A stretch of DNA of 64,000 nt from Phycicoccus jejuensis (GTDB lineage: Bacteria > Actinomycetota > Actinomycetes > Actinomycetales > Dermatophilaceae), in contig NZ_JOEE01000006.1 in the NCBI RefSeq assembly GCF_000720925.1, forward strand, positions 203,607 through 267,606, read 5' to 3'. Made by a program: the position numbers and the translations under genes. Every line of letters begins with the position of its first letter. Within the stretch, counting starts at the first letter, position 1. Below the pieces are notes generated by a model. That model was not told where the DNA came from, searched no databases, and saw nothing but the letters and a program-made list of their open reading frames with translations. Shown one piece after another: positions 18,481 through 26,904 of this stretch.

Positions 18481-19134
18481 TCAGACCTCCTCGTCGACGA
18501 GCACGACGACGAGGGTACGCGGCCCGTGGACGCCCTCGACGCGCTCGAGCTCGATGTCGCTCGTCGCGCTCGGTCCGCTGACCCACGTCAGGGGTCGCGC
18601 GAGGCCCGGCTCGGGACGCAGCCGCCCGACCGCCTCGGGGACGTCGTGGACGACCTGCCCGGCGCGCACGACGCAGACGTGCACGTCGGGGACGAGGGTG
18701 AGGGCGCGGCGCCCCTGGTCGGCCGCGTGGTCGAGGACGACGGTGCCGGTCACGGCGATGCCGACGGCCGCCGCGGTGACGACGGCGTCGACCGCGTCGA
18801 GCTCGGCGTCGACCCGGACGTCGGCCTCGTCGAGCACGCGGACGACCTCCGTCGCCGCCCCCCGCCACGCGGGGTCGAGGCCGGTGGGCAGGACGGCTGT
18901 GGCACAGCCCTGTTGCCGCAAGGCGTCCGCCACGGCCCCGGCGACACCGGACGCCGCGACCCGGACGACCTGCGCCCGGTAGTCGGCGACGTTCTCGGCG
19001 AAGAGGTCGAGGGTGGCCGCCCGCCCGGGGGAGGTCTCCTCGACGACGGCGGTCGGGGCGCGGTCGGCCGGCGTCGTGACGACGTCGGCGGTGGCGCCGC
19101 GCACCCGCGCGAGGATCTCGTCGCGCGCGCTCAT
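18481..19134 (-). CDS. lutC: Lactate utilization protein LutC
   Basis: Third subunit of the LutABC L-lactate oxidation complex (LUD/DUF162 fold), 217 residues. The N-terminus MSARDEILARVRGA is typical; TAAAVGIAVTGTVVLDHAAD and ALTLVPDVHVCVVRAGQVV form the conserved core. LutABC oxidises lactate to pyruvate in the cytoplasm and replaces flavin lactate dehydrogenase; the role of LutC itself is unclear. The ATG overlaps the stop of lutB by four bases (ATGA), and ppsR follows after four bases, tying lactate oxidation to PEP synthesis in one transcript. Confidence 0.93.
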   Translation of the reverse strand: MSARDEILARVRGATADVVTTPADRAPTAVVEETSPGRAATLDLFAENVADYRAQVVRVAASGVAGAVADALRQQGCATAVLPTGLDPAWRGAATEVVRVLDEADVRVDAELDAVDAVVTAAAVGIAVTGTVVLDHAADQGRRALTLVPDVHVCVVRAGQVVHDVPEAVGRLRPEPGLARPLTWVSGPSATSDIELERVEGVHGPRTLVVVLVDEEV

Positions 19135-20600
19135 CGGGACCCCTGCCCGCGCTCGCGGGCCCACCACTGCCGGAAGGTCTCGGTCGGTGGGGTCGGCACG
19201 TCCCGGGCGTCGGTCCACGCACCGAGCCCCGGCACCGCCCGTACCGTGCGGCCACCGATGACGCGACCCGCGGTCGTCGCGGCCCGCTGCGCGGCCGCGA
19301 GCCGCTTCGGGTCCGACAGCACCCACGCGGCGGCGGCCATCGCGGCCGACTCGGCGGTGCGGCCCTCCTGCTCGACGACCCGCCCGCGCAGCTCGACGAG
19401 CAGCTCGGGGATGTCGATGCGCACCGGGCACGCGTCGAAGCACGCGCCGCAGAGGCTGGAGGCGTAGGGCAGCGACTTGTCGACCTCGCTCGTCGTCCCG
19501 CGCAGCTGGGGGTTGAGGACGGCGCCGATCGGGCCGGGGTAGACCGAGCCGTAGGCGTGGCCGCCGGTGCGCTCGTAGACCGGGCAGACGTTGAGGCAGG
19601 CCGAGCAGCGGATGCAGCGCAGCGCCTGGCGGCCGACGCGGTCGGCGAGGACGTGGCTGCGGCCGTTGTCGAGGAGGACGACGTGGACGTCCTGGGGTCC
19701 GTCGCCGTCGTGGGCGCCGCTCCACATCGTCGTGTACGGGTTCATCCGCTCGCCCGTGCTCGAGCGGGGGAGCAGCTGGAGCATCGGCGCGAGGTCGTCC
19801 CACCGGGGCAGGACCTTCTCGATGCCGACGACGGTGACGAGCGTCTCGGGCAGCGTGAGGCACATCCGCCCGTTGCCCTCGGACTCGACGACGACGAGCG
19901 TGCCGGTCTCGGCGACGGCGAAGTTGGCCCCCGAGACCGCGACCTTCGCGCGGAGGAACTTCTCGCGCAGGTGCAGCCGCGCGGCCTCGGCCAGGCGGGC
20001 GGGCTCGTCGGTGAGGTCCTCCGGCGCGGGGCGACCGACCGCGGCCATCTCGCGGCGGAAGATGTCGCGCACCTCGCTGCGGTTGCGGTGGATGGCCGGC
20101 ACGAGGATGTGGCTCGGCCGGTCGTGCCCGAGCTGGACGATGAGCTCGGCGAGGTCGGTCTCCCAGGCGTTGACCCCGGCGGCCTCGAGCGCCTCGTTGA
20201 GCTCGATCTCCTGGGTGGCCATCGACTTCACCTTGACGACCTCGTCGACCTGCTGGTCCCGGACGATGCCGAGGACGATCGCGTTGGCCTCGGCGGCGTC
20301 GCGCGCCCAGTGCACGGTCGCGCCGTTCGCGGTGAGGCTCGCCTCGAGCTGCTCGAGGTAGTCGCCGAGGTGGGCGAGTGCCTCGTCCTTGGCCTCGGCG
20401 CCGGCGACGCGCAGCGCCTCCCACTCGGGCACCTCGGCGACGACGCGGGCCCGCTTGTCGCGGATCGTGTGCGTCGCGTGCCTGAGGTTGCGGCGCTGCT
20501 GGGTGTTGGCCAGTGCCTCGCGGGCGGCGGTGGGGAACTTCGGCATCCCCACGAAGACAAGCGAGGTCTGCTGGACGGGGCCGGGGGTGGTCGTGGTCAT
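19131..20600 (-). CDS. lutB: Lactate utilization iron-sulfur protein LutB
   Basis: Electron-transfer subunit of LutABC, 489 residues. The N-terminal two thirds is a LUD/DUF162 domain (VKVKSMATQEIELNEALEAA, FAVAETGTLVVVESEGNGRM). Towards the C-terminus two four-cysteine clusters, CIRCSACLNVCPV and SLCGACFDACPV, should bind two [4Fe-4S] centres. It passes electrons from lactate oxidation onward, probably towards the quinone pool. The ATG at 20600 overlaps the lutA stop by four bases, so translation is coupled. Length and motif order agree with the Bacillus subtilis LutB family. Confidence 0.96.
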   Translation of the reverse strand: MTTTTPGPVQQTSLVFVGMPKFPTAAREALANTQQRRNLRHATHTIRDKRARVVAEVPEWEALRVAGAEAKDEALAHLGDYLEQLEASLTANGATVHWARDAAEANAIVLGIVRDQQVDEVVKVKSMATQEIELNEALEAAGVNAWETDLAELIVQLGHDRPSHILVPAIHRNRSEVRDIFRREMAAVGRPAPEDLTDEPARLAEAARLHLREKFLRAKVAVSGANFAVAETGTLVVVESEGNGRMCLTLPETLVTVVGIEKVLPRWDDLAPMLQLLPRSSTGERMNPYTTMWSGAHDGDGPQDVHVVLLDNGRSHVLADRVGRQALRCIRCSACLNVCPVYERTGGHAYGSVYPGPIGAVLNPQLRGTTSEVDKSLPYASSLCGACFDACPVRIDIPELLVELRGRVVEQEGRTAESAAMAAAAWVLSDPKRLAAAQRAATTAGRVIGGRTVRAVPGLGAWTDARDVPTPPTETFRQWWARERGQGSR

Positions 20601-21367
20601 GCCGGGTCCTCCTCGGTCGAGGCGAGGACCTCGGCCAGGTGCAGGTGGCGGACGCCGGCGCGCTGCCGGCCGAGGATGCCCCCGATGTGGGCGAGGCAGG
20701 AGTTGTCGCCGGCGACGAGGACCTCGGCGCCGGTGCCGACGACGGCCCGGGCCTTGTCCGAGCCCATCGCGACCGACACGTCGGCGTTCTTCATCGCGAA
20801 GGTGCCGCCGAACCCGCAGCACTCGGTGGCGCCGGGCAGCTCGACGAGGTCGATGCCCCGCACCGCCCGCAGGAGCTGCAGCGGCCGGTCGCCGACCCGC
20901 AGCATCCGCAGCGAGTGGCAGGTCGGGTGGTAGGTGACGCGGTGCGGGAACCACGCGCCGACGTCGGTGACGCCGAGGACGTCGACGAGCAGCTCCGAGA
21001 GCTCGAGCACCTTGGGGACGGTGTGCTCCACCCGGCTCGCGAGCCGGTCGTCGCCGGCGAGCTCGACGATGCCGCGGTGCTGGTGGCGGACCGAGCCGAC
21101 GCACGACCCGGACGGCGCGACGACCGCGTCGTAGCCCTCGAAGACGTCGACGAAGCGGCGCACCAGCGGCAGGGCCTTCGCCCCGTAGCCGGTGTTGGTG
21201 AGCATCTGGCCGCAGCAGGTCTGCGCCTGGGGGAACTCGACCGTGCAGCCGAGCCGCTCGAGGAGCCGGACGGTGGCCTTGAGCGTGTCGGGCCACATCG
21301 TGTCGTTGAAGCAGGTGGCGAACAGCGCGACCCGCAGGTCGGTGCCGGGGCGGGCGAGCGCGCTCAC
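20597..21367 (-). CDS. lutA: Lactate utilization protein LutA (CCG domain)
   Basis: Heterodisulfide-reductase-like subunit of LutABC, 256 residues. Two cysteine-rich CCG domains are clear: FPQAQTCCGQMLTNTGYG in the first half and LPGATECCGFGGTFAMKN in the second, with the spaced partners FATCFNDTMWPD and TYHPTCHSLRML. These ligate a further iron-sulfur centre. I place the start at GTG 21367, which overlaps the lctP stop as GTGA; an earlier in-frame codon at 21442 would lie inside lctP. Confidence 0.94.
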   Translation of the reverse strand: MSALARPGTDLRVALFATCFNDTMWPDTLKATVRLLERLGCTVEFPQAQTCCGQMLTNTGYGAKALPLVRRFVDVFEGYDAVVAPSGSCVGSVRHQHRGIVELAGDDRLASRVEHTVPKVLELSELLVDVLGVTDVGAWFPHRVTYHPTCHSLRMLRVGDRPLQLLRAVRGIDLVELPGATECCGFGGTFAMKNADVSVAMGSDKARAVVGTGAEVLVAGDNSCLAHIGGILGRQRAGVRHLHLAEVLASTEEDPA

Positions 21368-23127
21368 GGGAGCATCCACGCGAGGACGGTCGACTGCAGG
21401 CCCACGAGGAGGCACATCGCGAGGATCAGGCCGACGCTCCATGGCAGGACCCTACGGAGGATGTCGGCCTCGCGCCCGAGCAGGCCCACGCTGGTCGCGG
21501 CGATCGTCAGGTTCTGGGGGCTGATCATCTTGCCGACCACGCCGCCGGAGGTGTTCGAGGCGACGAGGAGCGTCGGGTCGATGCCGGCCGTCTGCGCGGC
21601 GCTCTGCTGGAGCGTGGCGAAGAGGGCGTTGGCGCTCGTGTCGGACCCGGTGACGGCCGTGCCGATCCAGCCGAGGGTCGGGCTGAGGTAGGCGAACAGG
21701 GCGCCGGTGCCGGCGATCCAGGTGCCGATGACGATGGTCTGCCCCGAGAAGTTCATGACGTAGGCGAGCGCGAGCATCGAGGCGACGGTGAGGAACGCCC
21801 AGCGCATGCGGTGCGCGACGGCCCAGGCCTCGGCGGCCCAGCCGCGCATCCCGACGGCGTACACGGCGGCGACGACGAGCGAGCAGAGCAGGAGCATCGT
21901 GCCGGGCGAGCTGAGCCACGGCAGCGTGTAGGTCGTGGCCGCGCTCGGCGAGCCCTTGAGGGTGAGGACCTCGCCGGAGAGGCCCGGCCAGGGCACCTTG
22001 ACGTCGGTGCCGATGAGCCAGGTCTTGACCGGGGTGACGAGCTTCGCGACGCCGAAGACGACGATGACGAGGAGGTAGGGGAGCAGGGCCATCGTGATGC
22101 GGCCCGGCGTGAGGTCGCGCGAGCGGCCCGCGAGGGCGTCGGCCGAGACGGCGTGGGCGTCGGCGGGCGGGGTGACGTCGGCCGACCCGGGGGCGCCGAC
22201 GGTCGCGAGCTCGCGCTCGCGCTCGACCTGCATCGTCGCGAGGGCGGTCTCGCGGCCCCGGGGCCGCCACGCCTTGAGGAAGAGGACGGCGGCGGCGAGG
22301 CCGGCGAGCGAGGCGATGATGTCGGTCAGCTCGACCGAGACGTACGTCGCGGCGAACCACTGCGCGACGGCGAAGGTCAGCCCGACGACGACCGCGACCG
22401 GCCAGGTCTCGCGCACCCCGCGACGCCCGCCGGCCATGAGGACGAGCAGGAGCGGGACGAACGCGGCGAGCACCGGGGTCTGGTGCCCGACGTACGCGCC
22501 GATCTCGTGGTACGGGATGCCGGTCAGGGTGCCCGCGGTGATGACCGGGGTGCCGACGGCGCCGAAGGCGACGGGCGCGGTGTTCGCGAGGAGGACGACC
22601 GCGGCGGCGCGCAGCGGCGAGAAGCCGAGGGCCATGAGCATGACGCCGGTGATGGCGACGGGGGCGCCGAAGCCGGCGAGCGCCTCGAGCAGGCCGCCGA
22701 AGCAGAAGGCGATGATGATCGCCTGGATGCGCGGGTCGTCGCTGATGAGGTGGAAGGTCGCGCGCAGGTCCTCGAAGCGACCCGAGCGCACGGTCACCTG
22801 GTAGAGCAGGATCGCCGTGAAGACGATCCACATGATCGGGAAGAGGCCGAAGGCGGCGCCCTGCGTGGCCGAGAGCGCCGCGAGGTGCACGGGCATCCCG
22901 AAGGCGAGCGAGGCGACGAGCACCGCGACCGCGACCGCCGTGAGGCCGGCCCAGTGGGCCTTCCAGCGCAGCACGCCGAGGGTGACGAAGACCGTCACGA
23001 GGGGGAGGAGGGCGACGAGTGCGGAGAGGGTGAGGCTGCCGCCCACCGGGGTGAGCTCCGGGCGGAACTGCGTCGGGACGGCCAGGGCCGTCGCCGGTCC
23101 GGTCGTCGTCACTGCGGTCAGGGTCAT
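21364..23127 (-). CDS. lctP: L-lactate permease
   Basis: Proton-coupled lactate uptake carrier of the LctP family, 587 residues with about 13-14 membrane helices. Family landmarks include FGGLLEALAGFGAPVAITGV, LLANTAPVAFGAVGTPVITA, AYVMNFSGQTIVIGTW and the C-terminal GSDTSANALFATLQQSAAQT with SGGVVGKMISPQN. A central hydrophilic loop (about residues 310-360) is rich in Ala/Arg. It is the first gene of the operon lctP-lutA-lutB-lutC-ppsR-ppsA. The ATG has CCGGAGGACCCG just upstream. Three palindromic sites for a GntR/FadR-type repressor lie in front of it. Confidence 0.96.
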   Translation of the reverse strand: MTLTAVTTTGPATALAVPTQFRPELTPVGGSLTLSALVALLPLVTVFVTLGVLRWKAHWAGLTAVAVAVLVASLAFGMPVHLAALSATQGAAFGLFPIMWIVFTAILLYQVTVRSGRFEDLRATFHLISDDPRIQAIIIAFCFGGLLEALAGFGAPVAITGVMLMALGFSPLRAAAVVLLANTAPVAFGAVGTPVITAGTLTGIPYHEIGAYVGHQTPVLAAFVPLLLVLMAGGRRGVRETWPVAVVVGLTFAVAQWFAATYVSVELTDIIASLAGLAAAVLFLKAWRPRGRETALATMQVERERELATVGAPGSADVTPPADAHAVSADALAGRSRDLTPGRITMALLPYLLVIVVFGVAKLVTPVKTWLIGTDVKVPWPGLSGEVLTLKGSPSAATTYTLPWLSSPGTMLLLCSLVVAAVYAVGMRGWAAEAWAVAHRMRWAFLTVASMLALAYVMNFSGQTIVIGTWIAGTGALFAYLSPTLGWIGTAVTGSDTSANALFATLQQSAAQTAGIDPTLLVASNTSGGVVGKMISPQNLTIAATSVGLLGREADILRRVLPWSVGLILAMCLLVGLQSTVLAWMLP

Positions 23128-23165
23128 CGGGTCCTCCGGTCGCACGTCTCTGGGCGGGGATCCTG

Positions 23166-23180
23166 AATGGTCAGACCATT
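23166..23180. promoter_or_regulatory. Operator 1 of the lactate operon
   Basis: AATGGTCAGACCATT is a perfect 15-base palindrome with the TGGTnnnACCA core bound by LldR/PdhR/FadR-type GntR regulators. It lies 39 bases before the lctP start codon, in promoter position for the minus-strand operon. Confidence 0.8.
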
Positions 23181-23220
23181 CGGGATGCGATGACGGTAGG
23201 GCCGGGTCCGTGGCGGTGTC

Positions 23221-23250
23221 AATGGTCTGACCACTAGTGGTCCGACCATT
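23221..23250. promoter_or_regulatory. Operators 2 and 3, directly abutting
   Basis: AATGGTCTGACCACT (23221-23235) and AGTGGTCCGACCATT (23236-23250) lie end to end. Both keep the TGGTnnGACCA core. Their centres are 15 bases apart, and the centre of operator 1 is 55 bases from operator 2. They sit 38 bases before the regulator gene, so they could mediate autoregulation and DNA looping with operator 1. Confidence 0.75.
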
Positions 23251-23287
23251 CGGCGTGTCGTGCGGCGTGGCGTGGCATCCTGAGCGC

Positions 23288-24028
23288 GTGAGCGCCGCCG
23301 ACCCGCTGCCCGGCCCCGAGACCGGCGGACTGCGTGCCTTCGAGCTCGTCCTGCGCTGGGTCGACGAGCGGATCCTCGGCGGCGACCTCGAGGTCGGCGA
23401 CCACCTGCCGGCCGAGCGCGACCTCGCGGCCCGGCTCGGCGTGAGCCGCGCCGCGGTGCGCGAGGCCGTCCGCACCCTCCAGGCCCAGGGCGTCGTGCGC
23501 TCCTCGGTCGGGGCCGGGGCGGCCGGCGGCACGACGTTGACCGCCGTGCCGAGCGGGGCCCTCGGGCGGCTGCTGCGGCTGCACGTCGCGCTCGCGGCGT
23601 TCCCGCTGCCCGACGTCGTCGAGGTCCGCATCGCCCTGGAGCGCCTGAGCGTCCGGCTGGCGGCCACCCACGCGACGCCCGAGGACCTGGCGGCGATGCG
23701 GGCGCTGCTGGACGAGATGGCCGACCCCGGCATCGACCGGGCTCGCTTCAACGACTGCGACACGGCCTTCCACGTCGCGCTCGCCGAGGCGGCCGGCAAC
23801 GCGCTGGCGCGCGACCTCACCTCGGCGATCCGCGAGTCGATGCGCCTGCCCATCCTCGACCGCTTCCGCACCGTCGAGGTGTGGGAGGACCTCGCACCCG
23901 TGCTCCGGCGCGACCACGAGGAGATCTTCGCGGCGGTCGCGGCCGGCGACGGAGACGCGGCCGCGACGCTGACCGAGCGTCACATCCGCTCCGCGTGGGT
24001 CGCCCTCTCGGCCCACTCACCCGCCTGA
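23288..24028 (+). CDS. GntR/FadR-family lactate-operon regulator (LldR/LutR-like)
   Basis: A 246-residue repressor. The winged helix is at residues 15-80 (LRAFELVLRWVDERILGGDL, LPAERDLAARLGVSRAAVRE). The C-terminal all-helical FCD domain has metal/ligand residues in RFNDCDTAFHVALAEAAGNA and LRRDHEEIFAAVAAGDGDAA with the final TERHIRSAW. FCD regulators of this type respond to lactate or related acids. It is divergent from lctP, with three operators between them. GTG at 23288 is chosen, since the upstream in-frame start at 23237 would lie inside operator 3. Confidence 0.9.
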   Translation: MSAADPLPGPETGGLRAFELVLRWVDERILGGDLEVGDHLPAERDLAARLGVSRAAVREAVRTLQAQGVVRSSVGAGAAGGTTLTAVPSGALGRLLRLHVALAAFPLPDVVEVRIALERLSVRLAATHATPEDLAAMRALLDEMADPGIDRARFNDCDTAFHVALAEAAGNALARDLTSAIRESMRLPILDRFRTVEVWEDLAPVLRRDHEEIFAAVAAGDGDAAATLTERHIRSAWVALSAHSPA

Positions 24029-24054
24029 CCCCCGCACCTCCCCACCGCGGACGT

Positions 24055-24090
24055 GTGTGAAACCGCCGGGCGACCCCGGCGGGTTCACAC
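24055..24090. repeat. Dispersed palindrome, copy 1 (terminator-like)
   Basis: GTGTGAAACCGCCGGG (24055-24070) pairs with the arm at 24075-24090, with one mismatch. The right arm plus its flank (24076-24097) is identical over 22 bases to 55056-55077, so this is a repeated extragenic element. Here it follows the regulator gene and may end its transcription. Confidence 0.7.
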
Positions 24091-24226
24091 GCGTTCGCGG
24101 TGGGGTGGGCACGGCATACTCGCGGGTAGCCCACGAGGAGCGGACGGGAGGCGACGATGAGCGGCAGGCAAGTGGCCGGGCTCGCGCTTCGCGCCCTCCC
24201 AGCGGGCCGCCGTCACGGACGCCGGG

Positions 24227-24910
24227 ATGGCGCTGTGGGCCGAGCGGACCCGGCTGTGCCGTGACCTCGAGGCGGGTGCGAGCACCGAATGCCGCATCGG
24301 CGCCGTCGGCAACGACGTCAACGAGTGGCTGACCGCCGAGGCCGTGACCTGGCGCCACCTGCTGTCGGTGCGCCCGACCGCGACCCCGGCCCAGCTGCGG
24401 ATGAGCCTGCCCGGCAACCGTGCGCTCGTGGAGCGCGGCCTCGAGATGGTCAGCGTGTTCGACGACGAGCGGCTCGACGACGAGTGTCGGCGGATGCTCG
24501 TGGCCGAGCCCGTCGGCGACTACCTCTTCGCGGTCGCCGACATCCAGATGAAGGTCATCGACCACGAGCGCGTCCTCCTCGAGGGGCCGACCGTCGACGG
24601 GCAGTTCTCGGTCATCGACGTGCGCTCCCCACGCGTGCTCGAGCAGGCGATGAGCTACTGGAACGCGGTCCTCGCCTCCGCCTTCGGGTGCGGCACCGAG
24701 CGGGCCGAGGCCGTCCACCTGAGCGAGCGGCAGGAGCGGGTCGTCGACCTCATGCAGCAGGGCATGACGGACGAGGCCGTGGCCCGTCACCTCCGGGTCA
24801 GCGTCCGCACCGTGCGCTCCGAGGTCGCCCGGATCCTCGAGACCCTCGAGGTGCGCTCGCGGTTCTCGGCGGGGTTCCGCCTCGGACGCGGCGAGGCGCG
24901 CACCGACTGA
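24227..24910 (+). CDS. LuxR-type transcription regulator
   Basis: A 227-residue protein with a C-terminal LuxR/NarL helix-turn-helix (LSERQERVVDLMQQGMTDEA, then RHLRVSVRTVRSEVARILE). The N-terminal 150 residues lack receiver-domain landmarks. They resemble the TrmB-C/phospholipase-D-like ligand domain of orphan actinobacterial LuxR regulators (PGNRALVERGLEMVSVFDDE, VDGQFSVIDVRSPRVLEQAM). It would bind DNA as a dimer; signal and targets are unknown. The ATG at 24227 is the first good start, though no strong ribosome site is seen. A GCGGCCC/GGGCCGC stem follows the stop codon at once. Confidence 0.75.
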   Translation: MALWAERTRLCRDLEAGASTECRIGAVGNDVNEWLTAEAVTWRHLLSVRPTATPAQLRMSLPGNRALVERGLEMVSVFDDERLDDECRRMLVAEPVGDYLFAVADIQMKVIDHERVLLEGPTVDGQFSVIDVRSPRVLEQAMSYWNAVLASAFGCGTERAEAVHLSERQERVVDLMQQGMTDEAVARHLRVSVRTVRSEVARILETLEVRSRFSAGFRLGRGEARTD

Positions 24911-24928
24911 GCGGCCCCACCGGGCCGC
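24911..24928 (+). terminator. Short stem-loop after the LuxR gene
   Basis: GCGGCCC (24911-24917) and GGGCCGC (24922-24928) form a 7-bp stem with a four-base loop directly after the TGA. No U-run follows. Confidence 0.45.
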
Positions 24929-25063
24929 GCCTGCAGGTTGCTGCAACGGGGCTGACAGCGCCCCCCGGGCCGGGTGACCATACCGACGGCCCCACCCCAG
25001 ACCGACCCCGCGGGTGGAGGGGCCCGCGCGGGTCGGCCCACCTCGTCACGCCCGCCGCCGCGG

Positions 25064-25891
25064 TCAGGCGAGGGTGACCCAGCGGCCGTCCGGCTCGCGG
25101 GCCACGAGCCCGAGGTCGCGGAACTGCTCGAGCCACCCGGTCATCGGCCACCAGCCCCACACCTGCGCGAACCGGTTGGCGTTGAGCACGATGTCCTCGA
25201 CGTGCTGGACCGGCGGGCTCGGGCTCGGGTGCCACTGGTGGACGGCCCCGGCGCCGCCGACGAAGAGCAGCCGGCCCCCTGCGCGGGCGAGGCGCTGGCC
25301 GACGTCGGTGTCCTCGGCGCCGTAGCCGACGTAGCCCTCGTCGAAGCCGCCGAGCGCCGCGAGGTCGGCCGCGGTGACCGCGAAGGAGAGGGACCAGAAG
25401 AGGGTGACGTCGTCGACGACGCGGACCTCCTGCGCGCCGAGCTCCGGCCGGGCCGGGTGGTGGCGCGGCGGCTGCGGACCTTCGTCCGGGTCGCGCTCGT
25501 AGGCGACGTCCCCGCACAGGAGCGTGGGGCCGGCGGACGGGTCGAGCGACCCCAGCAGCTCGCCGTACCGGGCGACGAGACCGTCGGAGGGCACGCAGTC
25601 GACGTCGAGGAGGACGAGGTGCTCCGCCCCGGCCGCGAGCGCCGTGGCGACGCCGAGGTTGCGCGCGGCGGCCAGCGGCAGGCGCCCTTGCATCCGGTCG
25701 ATGCTCGCGTGCCGCACGTCCCACCCCGGCGGCGCCGCGTCGTCGACGACACCACTGACCTCGTCGTCGTCCATCGCGACGACGACGAGGACGTCGGGCC
25801 GCCGCGTCTGGCGGCGCAGGCCGGCCAGCTGCCCGCGCAGGTGGTCGTGGCGACCGTGGACGATCGTCACGACCCCGAGCCGCGCGCTCAC
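25064..25891 (-). CDS. Family 2 glycosyltransferase
   Basis: A 275-residue GT-A fold enzyme. The nucleotide-sugar site begins RLGVVTIVHGRHDHLRGQLA; the metal-binding DxD-type motif is LLDVDCVPSDGLVARYGELL. The C-terminal acceptor part contains LGGFDEGYVGYGAEDTDVGQ, as in galactosyl/GalNAc-type transferases (Glyco_transf_7C). It probably adds one sugar to a surface glycan from the cytoplasmic face. It is the last of three genes with four-base GTGA overlaps, so all three are co-translated; the glycan is unknown. Confidence 0.85.
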   Translation of the reverse strand: MSARLGVVTIVHGRHDHLRGQLAGLRRQTRRPDVLVVVAMDDDEVSGVVDDAAPPGWDVRHASIDRMQGRLPLAAARNLGVATALAAGAEHLVLLDVDCVPSDGLVARYGELLGSLDPSAGPTLLCGDVAYERDPDEGPQPPRHHPARPELGAQEVRVVDDVTLFWSLSFAVTAADLAALGGFDEGYVGYGAEDTDVGQRLARAGGRLLFVGGAGAVHQWHPSPSPPVQHVEDIVLNANRFAQVWGWWPMTGWLEQFRDLGLVAREPDGRWVTLA

Positions 25892-26904
25892 GACGCGACC
25901 CCTGCGGCCGGGACGGCGTCCGGGGTCGCGGCGAGCGCGTCGAGCCACACCGCCGCGTCCTGCGCGCCGCGGCCCGTGCTCCACCGCTCCCACGCCGCGC
26001 CGCCCCGCCGCACGGCGTCGTCGAGCAGGCCGGGCCAGCGGTCGGCGGGCGGCCAGCCGACGTGACCCGTGGCCACCCCGAGCCGCTGCACCGCCCGCAC
26101 CGTCGCCTCCTGCTCCCCGAACGGGCGCTGCTGCGAGACGACGACGGCCGGCGCGCGGGCGGCGGCGACGTCGGCCACCGCGTTCTGCCCGGCGTGCGTG
26201 ACGACGACGTCGGCGGTGCACAGCTCGTGCCACAGGTCGGGGGAGGGGTCGGCCGGGCTGCGCTCGGTCCACTCCCAGCCGGGGGTGGCGGCCCGCGCCG
26301 CCGCGACCGAGCCGGCGTCGGTGTCGCGGCCGCCCGCACCCCACACGACGAGCACGCGGCGCCGGCCGTCGGTGCTCGCGGCGGGGACCCGAGGCCGTCC
26401 GTCGAACCGCGAGAGGCCGCCCACGAAGAGGGCCTCGTCCCTCCAGCGCTGCGGCCAGCCCGTGTCGTGCGCGCCCTCGGGCCAGGGCGCGAGCAGGCCC
26501 TGGGCGAGGTCGTACGCGCTGACGTGGGCGCGGTCGGTCCGCTCGCCGGGCAGCGCGACGACGACGACCGGCACCCCGCAGAGCCGCACGGCCAGGGCCG
26601 CCTCGACCGACACGTCCGTGACGACGAGGCGGGGCCGGGCCCGGGCGACCCACGCCGTGAGCGCAGCCGCCCGGTCGCGCACTCCGCTGTGGTGCAACGG
26701 AGCCCAGTGCAGGACGCCGCCGGCGTCGAGGTCGTCGCCGGTCGCCGGGTCGTCGTCCGCCGGGAGTCGCACCCAGCGGTCCTCGAACCCGGGCGGGGCC
26801 GGCAGGCTGCTCAGGCCGACCACGGGCGAGCGCAGGTGGGCCGCGACGGACGTCATCCGGGACAGGTGCCCGCGGCCGTGGTGGTGGACGTAGTAGCCGA
26901 TCAC
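25888..26904 (-). CDS. Glycosyltransferase, GT-B fold (MurG/GT28-like)
   Basis: A 338-residue protein opening with VIGYYVHHHGRGHLSRMTSV, the glycine-rich N-terminal loop of GT28-like enzymes. In the second half it has DVVVTHAGQNAVADVAAARA, the HxGxN/E-type nucleotide-sugar site, followed by VVVSQQRPFGEQEATVRAV. It probably transfers a sugar from a UDP or GDP donor. The GTG start overlaps the upstream gene's TGA. Donor and acceptor are not predictable. As the middle gene of the cluster it probably acts on the same product as its neighbours. Confidence 0.75.
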   Translation of the reverse strand: MIGYYVHHHGRGHLSRMTSVAAHLRSPVVGLSSLPAPPGFEDRWVRLPADDDPATGDDLDAGGVLHWAPLHHSGVRDRAAALTAWVARARPRLVVTDVSVEAALAVRLCGVPVVVVALPGERTDRAHVSAYDLAQGLLAPWPEGAHDTGWPQRWRDEALFVGGLSRFDGRPRVPAASTDGRRRVLVVWGAGGRDTDAGSVAAARAATPGWEWTERSPADPSPDLWHELCTADVVVTHAGQNAVADVAAARAPAVVVSQQRPFGEQEATVRAVQRLGVATGHVGWPPADRWPGLLDDAVRRGGAAWERWSTGRGAQDAAVWLDALAATPDAVPAAGVAS

